DNA from: SZUA-217 sp034658975
GTDB taxonomy: Bacteria; Actinomycetota; Acidimicrobiia; Spongiisociales; ZC4RG35
DNA length: 9,598 nucleotides
Direction: 5' to 3'
Assembly: GCA_034658975.1 (NCBI GenBank)
Contig: JAYEGJ010000086.1
Span: forward strand, 1 to 9,598
The position numbers and the translations under genes were made by a program. Each line of letters begins with the position of its first letter. Position 1 is the first letter of the stretch. The notes beneath the pieces are model-generated. The model did not search any database. It had not been told where the DNA came from and saw nothing but the letters and a program-made list of their open reading frames with translations. Shown here in pieces: positions 5,803-9,598 of this stretch.

Positions 5803-6243
5803 TTAGTCCAGGCAGGAGATCCCCTCCGCATCGAGAAACGCCTGATAGGCGGCTACGCCATCGGGTCCGGTCACCAGTTCGGCCGAGTCGCCGTCCCAGT
5901 CGGCGGCCTGGATCTTCACGTACCAGCCGTCCCCGTACGGGTCGGTGTTGATGATGGAGGGGTCGGAGGTGAAGGCCGGGTTGGTCTCCAGGATCTCGCC
6001 GGTGACGGGTGCTGTCACTGGACCGACCCACTTGCCGCTTTCGATGGTCCCCAGGCTCCGGCCCCGCTTCGCCGGACGGCCCGCCGCCTTGGGAAGGGCC
6101 GAGATGATCTTCTTGGCGAGGAACTGGGCCACGTCGGTCACCCCGACAGTTACAACGCCTCCCTCTCCGTGCGACGCCCATACGTGCTTCTCGGGCCAGT
6201 AATAGAGGTCTTCGGGGATATTGCACCCATTGACTTCAGCCAT
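5803..6243 (-). CDS. gcvH: GcvH-like lipoyl carrier protein, first copy
   Basis: A 146-residue lipoyl carrier of the H-protein family. The lipoyl lysine is Lys71 within SLGTIESGKWVGPVTAPVTG (63-82); VTVGVTDVAQFLAKKI (31-46) and NTDPYGDGWYVKI (99-111) complete the fold. The motif ESxKWVGP is shared with the second copy and differs from the classical H-protein ESVKAA pattern. Two ATGs compete: 6249 overlaps the upstream stop but leaves only one base after GGAGG, whereas 6243 has seven bases after GGAGG and places Cys7 (NGC) and Cys144 (ISC) exactly where the second copy has them, so I choose 6243. It follows the zinc-finger-like gene directly. Without glycine-cleavage partners nearby, a role like that of LbpA carriers in sulfur oxidation is possible, but this is inference. 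Confidence 0.88.
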   Translation of the reverse strand: MAEVNGCNIPEDLYYWPEKHVWASHGEGGVVTVGVTDVAQFLAKKIISALPKAAGRPAKRGRSLGTIESGKWVGPVTAPVTGEILETNPAFTSDPSIINTDPYGDGWYVKIQAADWDGDSAELVTGPDGVAAYQAFLDAEGISCLD

Positions 6244-6245
6244 GG

Positions 6246-6521
6246 TCATTCCTCCTCGTGCGCTAGCTGACGGTGATATAGAAACTGATCGAACGCCACG
6301 ATCCGAATCTCACGGGAGTATTCCTCCAGGAAGTTCGGATCCCGGTAGCGGGGTTTGACCTGATGTCGAAAAGAGTCGTCGCAGTCGGGGCAGGTCAACT
6401 CGAAGTAGCGGCGACCCGAGCCCTCGGTCACCCAGGTCTTCACCTGCTCGCCGTGAGTGTCGGTGAGATGAGCGTGCATCTCGGGTCGGGGCCCTTCGAA
6501 TTCGCAGAAGGCGCACTTCAT
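6246..6521 (-). CDS. Small zinc-finger-like protein
   Basis: A 91-residue protein with two likely metal sites. The first is C2H2-like: Cys3-x2-Cys6, then His16 or His18 and His23 in MHAHLTDTHGE. The second is CPDC (44-47), with His53, His83 and His88 as possible partners. It contains no membrane segment. ATG 6521 overlaps the last base of the upstream TGA stop (TGATG); a GTG three bases earlier is possible. Its stop lies just before the first gcvH-like gene, so it is embedded in the operon. I do not recognise a named family. It might be a nucleic-acid-binding regulator or a metal or Fe-S handling accessory for the redox proteins encoded beside it. Confidence 0.72.
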   Translation of the reverse strand: MKCAFCEFEGPRPEMHAHLTDTHGEQVKTWVTEGSGRRYFELTCPDCDDSFRHQVKPRYRDPNFLEEYSREIRIVAFDQFLYHRQLAHEEE

Positions 6522-7012
6522 CACGAACCACTATCTATCGCTCCTGCGGCCTGATCGGCCGCGGCCTCCACCATCCTGACGATTGCCGCTCCCGCCGGAA
6601 CGCCAACGATCTGATTGGCCTCGGGGAGCTTGGCCGCCAACCCCGCCGAGACCAGGTCGCCGAGACGCTGGGCCAGGGCTACACGGTCCAGACCGGTGGC
6701 ACGGACGACATCTTCGGTGGGTGTTCCGATGCCATTCGTGAGCGATTGGAGAATGCGGTAGTTGGTGGCGTCGGAGGCCATCCTCAAAGCCCGGAGTACC
6801 GACTCGCGTGCCGCGGCCTTTCCTTCTCCAGGATCCCCTCGAAATGCGAACAGCCACCCGCCGGTTCCCGACTCGAGCCGATCCTCCCGGTCGATCACCG
6901 ACATATAGAGACCCATCACATCGGCCACCGACATGCCGAGAGTCCGGGCCAGATCGTCGCTGTCCGGAGGTGGCGTCTTGCCAATCGTGACGGGTATCGA
7001 GTTCTCAGCCAA
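6521..7012 (-). CDS. Winged-helix (ArsR-like) domain protein
   Basis: A 163-residue protein. Its C-terminal half (about 73-148) looks like a winged helix-turn-helix: a helix with NYRILQSLTNG (84-94), then TPTEDVVRATGLDRVALAQRL (97-117) as the helix-turn-helix, and DLVSAGLAAKLP (119-130) leading into the wing. The N-terminal part (1-70) has SDDLARTLGMSVADVMGLYM and a Gly-rich turn, and is unassigned. The start is TTG 7012, overlapping the end of the upstream membrane-protein gene, with GGGTGG a few bases before it. It has no cysteines, so Fe-S or thiol sensing by the protein alone is unlikely. Being inside the operon, it may regulate it or act as a non-DNA-binding accessory. Confidence 0.72.
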   Translation of the reverse strand: MAENSIPVTIGKTPPPDSDDLARTLGMSVADVMGLYMSVIDREDRLESGTGGWLFAFRGDPGEGKAAARESVLRALRMASDATNYRILQSLTNGIGTPTEDVVRATGLDRVALAQRLGDLVSAGLAAKLPEANQIVGVPAGAAIVRMVEAAADQAAGAIDSGS

Positions 7013-9095
7013 CAGCCACCCCCGTCAAGGCTCGCTCCAGGAGTTGGACCACGTCGACGACCTCGAGCTTGCCCTCGTTGCCGGTGGTCTTGACGGCGTC
7101 GCTGTACATGACCATGTCCTTGGGACAGGCAACGACGAAGAACTTCACCTCGTCGCCCAATTCGACGGCCTCACGGATCCGGTTCTCGGAAGGACGCTCA
7201 TCCAGACCGGAGTCATCCATCCAGATCCGGCCGCCTCCCGCACCGCAGCAGAAGCTGTTCTCCCGACATCGGCCCATCTCGCGAACCTCGAGTCCGGTCG
7301 CCTCGATCAGACGTCTCGGGGCCTCGTACTCCTCCTGATAGCGGCCCAGGTAGCAGGGGTCGTGGTAGGTGGCGATCCCGGAGAGGCCGGAGGGCTGGAG
7401 AGCACCGTCGATGACGAGTTGATCCAGCAATTCGGTGTAATGGATGACGGTCTTGTCCAGGTCGTATTCGTAGCGAAGCGTGTTGAGTGAGTGGGGGTCG
7501 GTAGTGATGATCTGGGTGTACTCGGCCCCGGCCAGGGCCTCGAGGTTCTGCTCGCGCAGCATCTCGAACAGACCCTCCTCGCCGGCACGCCGGACATCGT
7601 TGCCACTGTTCTTCTCGCCCTCGTAGAGAATCCCGAAATCGACTCCGGCCTGGTCGAGGAGCCTGGCCACCGACGTCGAGACCTCGATCGCCCTGGGGTC
7701 GAAGGCGGCGTGATCGCCCACGAACCACAGGTACTCCACTGCTTCGATGCGGGCGTCCTTGATCTCCAGGCCCTTGGTCCAGCGGGCTCGCTGCTTGGCC
7801 GACTTGCCAAAGCTGTTGCCGCCCCGGGTCAGGGACTGGAACGCAGATTGGAGACCTGGCTCGACGTCGCCGGCCTCGACCAACTGCCGTCGCATTTGGA
7901 CGATCGTCGGGACGTGCTCGATACCCACGGGGCAGGCCTCCATACACGCCATGCATGTGGTGCAGGCCCACAGCGTCTCGGTGGAGATGAACTCGCCGGA
8001 AATAGTCCCGGTGGTCTCGTTGGGAGCGGCGCCCGGGCCGTACCAGAGCCCGAGGCCACCTTCGGCGTCGGCCAGTTCACGAAGGTCGAGAATCAGATCC
8101 CGCGGAGAGAGAGGAGCGCCGGACGCCCGCGCCGGGCACACGTCGTGGCAGCGCCCGCACTTGGTGCAGGCGTCGAAGTCGAGCAGCTCCTTCCAGGTGA
8201 AGAAGCCGAGCGGATCATCCGCCGAGACCACGGCGGGCTCAGGAAGTGCCCGGGCCGAATCCCGGTCGGTGACCAGGAGGTCGGCGACATCGACGACCAT
8301 GTGCATGGCCTTCGAATAGGGGATGAAGGCCACGAACGTCAGTGCGGCCAGGGAGTGGACCCACCACAGGGCAAGCCGGGCGGTCTCGGCGCCGTCGGTA
8401 CCCAGAACCTGGACACCCTGGGCTATCACCCAGCCGGCGACGGAGTAGATCTCGAAGCTGGGGAAATCGGTGGCGGCGATCCTGGACCCTTCGAGAAGGA
8501 ACCCTGAGATGGCGATGAACAGCAGCACCCAAAGGAAGACCCGGTCGTCCAGGGTGTACCCGGAACGGTCGTAGCTGCCCTCGGGCCGGTCGACCCGCTC
8601 GTAGTCGAGCCGGGCCGGGTTCTTCTTGCGGCGCACTCCGAGGTAGATCAGTCCGGCGATCAGACCCACCGAAAACACATCAACGACCAGCGAATAGCCC
8701 TGATAGAAAGCTCCATGCCAGAACTGGAGGTCGGGCCGGTCGAGGAACAAGCCGAAGACGTCCTCGTCGATGGCGATGATCGCGGTGGCGATGGTAAGGA
8801 CCATGAATCCCCAGAAGACCCAGAAGTGGGCCATGCCCACCGCCCGATCTCTCTTGGCGACCGTCCGCTGCGATGTGATCTCGGCGAGGGCGGGCCCCAG
8901 CCTCTTCCAGTCGAATCGGCGGCCTCGACCCCGGCCGTACTTCCTCACCCTGAACAGGAACCCACTCAGGAAGATGAGCGTCGCCAGCAGGGTCAGCAGA
9001 TAGAAGGCGATCACCCCGCCAGTGGGGATATTCAGGAAGGTCTCGCGACCGGCCACTCCCTCCTCGACGGCCAGGATCAGGGACGTTGTCGGCAC
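7005..9095 (-). CDS. Membrane-bound EtfD/HdrD-like Fe-S oxidoreductase
   Basis: A 696-residue fusion resembling ETF:quinone reductase EtfD (the Rv0338c type) and HdrD/DsrMK proteins, expected to move electrons from ETF to membrane quinone. The N-terminal NarI/DsrM-like domain has about five membrane helices (near 28-49, 88-110, 133-153, 185-202, 245-262) and likely heme b ligands His90, His127, His247 and His265. Two 4Fe-4S motifs follow: Cys310-x2-Cys313-x2-Cys316-x3-Cys320-Pro and Cys378-x2-Cys381-x2-Cys384-x3-Cys388-Pro. Two CCG-type domains follow (about 450-555 and 575-690). The first has no cysteine at the expected places (VGDHA, EKNSGND, TTDPHSLNTL). The second keeps Cys581, Cys616-Cys617 and Cys657, but its last motif reads CPKD. 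The start GTG 9095 lies two bases after the etfA stop; its ribosome site is weak. The same frame is open further upstream, but that part is Arg/Gly-rich noise across etfA. Confidence 0.9.
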   Translation of the reverse strand: MPTTSLILAVEEGVAGRETFLNIPTGGVIAFYLLTLLATLIFLSGFLFRVRKYGRGRGRRFDWKRLGPALAEITSQRTVAKRDRAVGMAHFWVFWGFMVLTIATAIIAIDEDVFGLFLDRPDLQFWHGAFYQGYSLVVDVFSVGLIAGLIYLGVRRKKNPARLDYERVDRPEGSYDRSGYTLDDRVFLWVLLFIAISGFLLEGSRIAATDFPSFEIYSVAGWVIAQGVQVLGTDGAETARLALWWVHSLAALTFVAFIPYSKAMHMVVDVADLLVTDRDSARALPEPAVVSADDPLGFFTWKELLDFDACTKCGRCHDVCPARASGAPLSPRDLILDLRELADAEGGLGLWYGPGAAPNETTGTISGEFISTETLWACTTCMACMEACPVGIEHVPTIVQMRRQLVEAGDVEPGLQSAFQSLTRGGNSFGKSAKQRARWTKGLEIKDARIEAVEYLWFVGDHAAFDPRAIEVSTSVARLLDQAGVDFGILYEGEKNSGNDVRRAGEEGLFEMLREQNLEALAGAEYTQIITTDPHSLNTLRYEYDLDKTVIHYTELLDQLVIDGALQPSGLSGIATYHDPCYLGRYQEEYEAPRRLIEATGLEVREMGRCRENSFCCGAGGGRIWMDDSGLDERPSENRIREAVELGDEVKFFVVACPKDMVMYSDAVKTTGNEGKLEVVDVVQLLERALTGVAVG

Positions 9096-9097
9096 GA

Positions 9098-9598
9098 CTA
9101 CTCGAGGGCGTCGATCAACTCGGGGAGAAGGTCGAAGATGTCCCCCTCCCATCCGTAGTGGGCCACTCCGAAGATCGGGGCCTGAGGGTCGGTGTTGATC
9201 GAGATGATCGTCGCCGCGTCCTTCATCCCCTCGATGTGCTCGGGCGCACCACTGACGCCCAGCGTCAGATAGACCTTTGGCTTGACGGTCAAACCCGACT
9301 TGCCCACCTGACGTGTCTTGGGAAGCCATCCCTGATCGATGATGGGACGGGACGCCGCAACCGCACCACCGAGAGCCTCGGCCAATTCCTGGGCCTCTTC
9401 GATGTTGTCTTCGGACTCGATGCCGCGGCCCACCACCACGAGGACGTCTTCGGCGGTGATATCCACGTCGCCTCCCTCGGGCTCGTTGACCCCGAGGCAT
9501 TTGGTGCGAAGCTCGCCGACCGGGTTGTCGGCCTGCTCCACCGCACCTGCTCCACCGCTGCGCCCGGCCTCGGCGGAGGCGGAGCCGGCGAGCACCGC
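9098..9598 (-). CDS. etfA: Electron transfer flavoprotein alpha subunit, C-terminal part
   Basis: The visible 166 residues are the C-terminal FAD-binding domain of EtfA; the gene begins beyond the right edge. Motifs in order (fragment numbering): VLVVVGRGI (52-60), ELAEALGGAVAASRPIIDQGW (71-91), QVGKSGLTVKPKVYLTLGVSGAPEH (97-121), SINTDPQAPIFGVAHYG (133-149) and EGDIFDLLPELIDALE at the end. With EtfB it would form a heterodimer carrying FAD and receive electrons from flavin dehydrogenases. The usual SGAIQH is SGAPEH here. The stop TAG at 9100-9098 is followed two bases later by the EtfD/HdrD-like gene, and that direct linkage makes the membrane protein its likely electron acceptor. An etfB gene is expected just beyond the window. 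Confidence 0.93.
   Translation of the reverse strand, partial: AVLAGSASAEAGRSGGAGAVEQADNPVGELRTKCLGVNEPEGGDVDITAEDVLVVVGRGIESEDNIEEAQELAEALGGAVAASRPIIDQGWLPKTRQVGKSGLTVKPKVYLTLGVSGAPEHIEGMKDAATIISINTDPQAPIFGVAHYGWEGDIFDLLPELIDALE

Noticed and set aside
5322..6243. Glycine cleavage system
   Set aside because: Two H-like carriers are present, but no gcvP, gcvT or lpd is linked, and the carriers share features not typical of glycine-cleavage H protein.
7491..8507. Long plus-strand open frame opposite the EtfD-like gene
   Set aside because: High-GC shadow frame with no recognisable motif, opposite conserved cysteine motifs and membrane helices encoded on the minus strand.
9096..9500. Upstream extension of the EtfD-like frame across etfA
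   Set aside because: The extension is Arg/Gly-rich without family resemblance and lies wholly within the clear etfA coding frame; the EtfD-like membrane domain begins properly at GTG 9095.

Overview
The window is high-GC DNA with short intergenic gaps, frequent GTG/TTG starts, strong GGAGG-type ribosome sites and a DUF222-type HNH endonuclease. Together these suggest an actinomycete-like (Actinomycetota) draft or metagenome-derived scaffold. A run of exactly 100 Ns (3182-3281) marks a scaffold gap. This taxonomic reading is an inference from gene families and composition. No rRNA, tRNA, CRISPR array or insertion sequence was seen.

Left part (1-4225) is a mixed neighbourhood. It opens with the 3' end of an unrecognised gene whose stop overlaps the start of a zinc-independent quinone oxidoreductase (qor, +). 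A small four-helix membrane protein (+) follows. The 333-base stretch 1893-2225 holds hairpins, a candidate 27-residue membrane peptide gene (-) and a terminator-like inverted repeat. Next come an ERCC4-fold nuclease (-, TTG start), the assembly gap, the 3' part of a DUF222/HNH endonuclease (+), and a short spacer carrying a possible coding remnant on the minus strand.

Right part (4227-9598) is one tightly packed minus-strand operon that enters from beyond the right edge. In transcription order it encodes the C-terminal part of electron-transfer flavoprotein alpha (EtfA); a 696-residue membrane-bound EtfD/HdrD-like protein (NarI/DsrM-type heme b membrane domain, two 4Fe-4S motifs, two CCG domains); a winged-helix protein; a small zinc-finger-like protein; two divergent GcvH-like lipoyl carrier proteins; and a lipoate-protein ligase. 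Genes overlap or sit within about 30 bases of each other.

The operon reads as a redox module. Electrons from ETF would pass through the Fe-S/heme membrane protein to the quinone pool, and a dedicated ligase would lipoylate the two GcvH-like carriers. No glycine-cleavage P or T gene is present. The combination recalls sulfur-oxidising sHdr systems, which use the GcvH-like carrier LbpA and dedicated lipoate assembly, but here it is built round an ETF and an EtfD-like protein. The first CCG domain of that protein has lost the expected cluster cysteines, and the second has lost its last one. Both carriers have a cysteine at residue 7 and at residue 144. This is the most interesting system in the window; its substrate cannot be read from the sequence.
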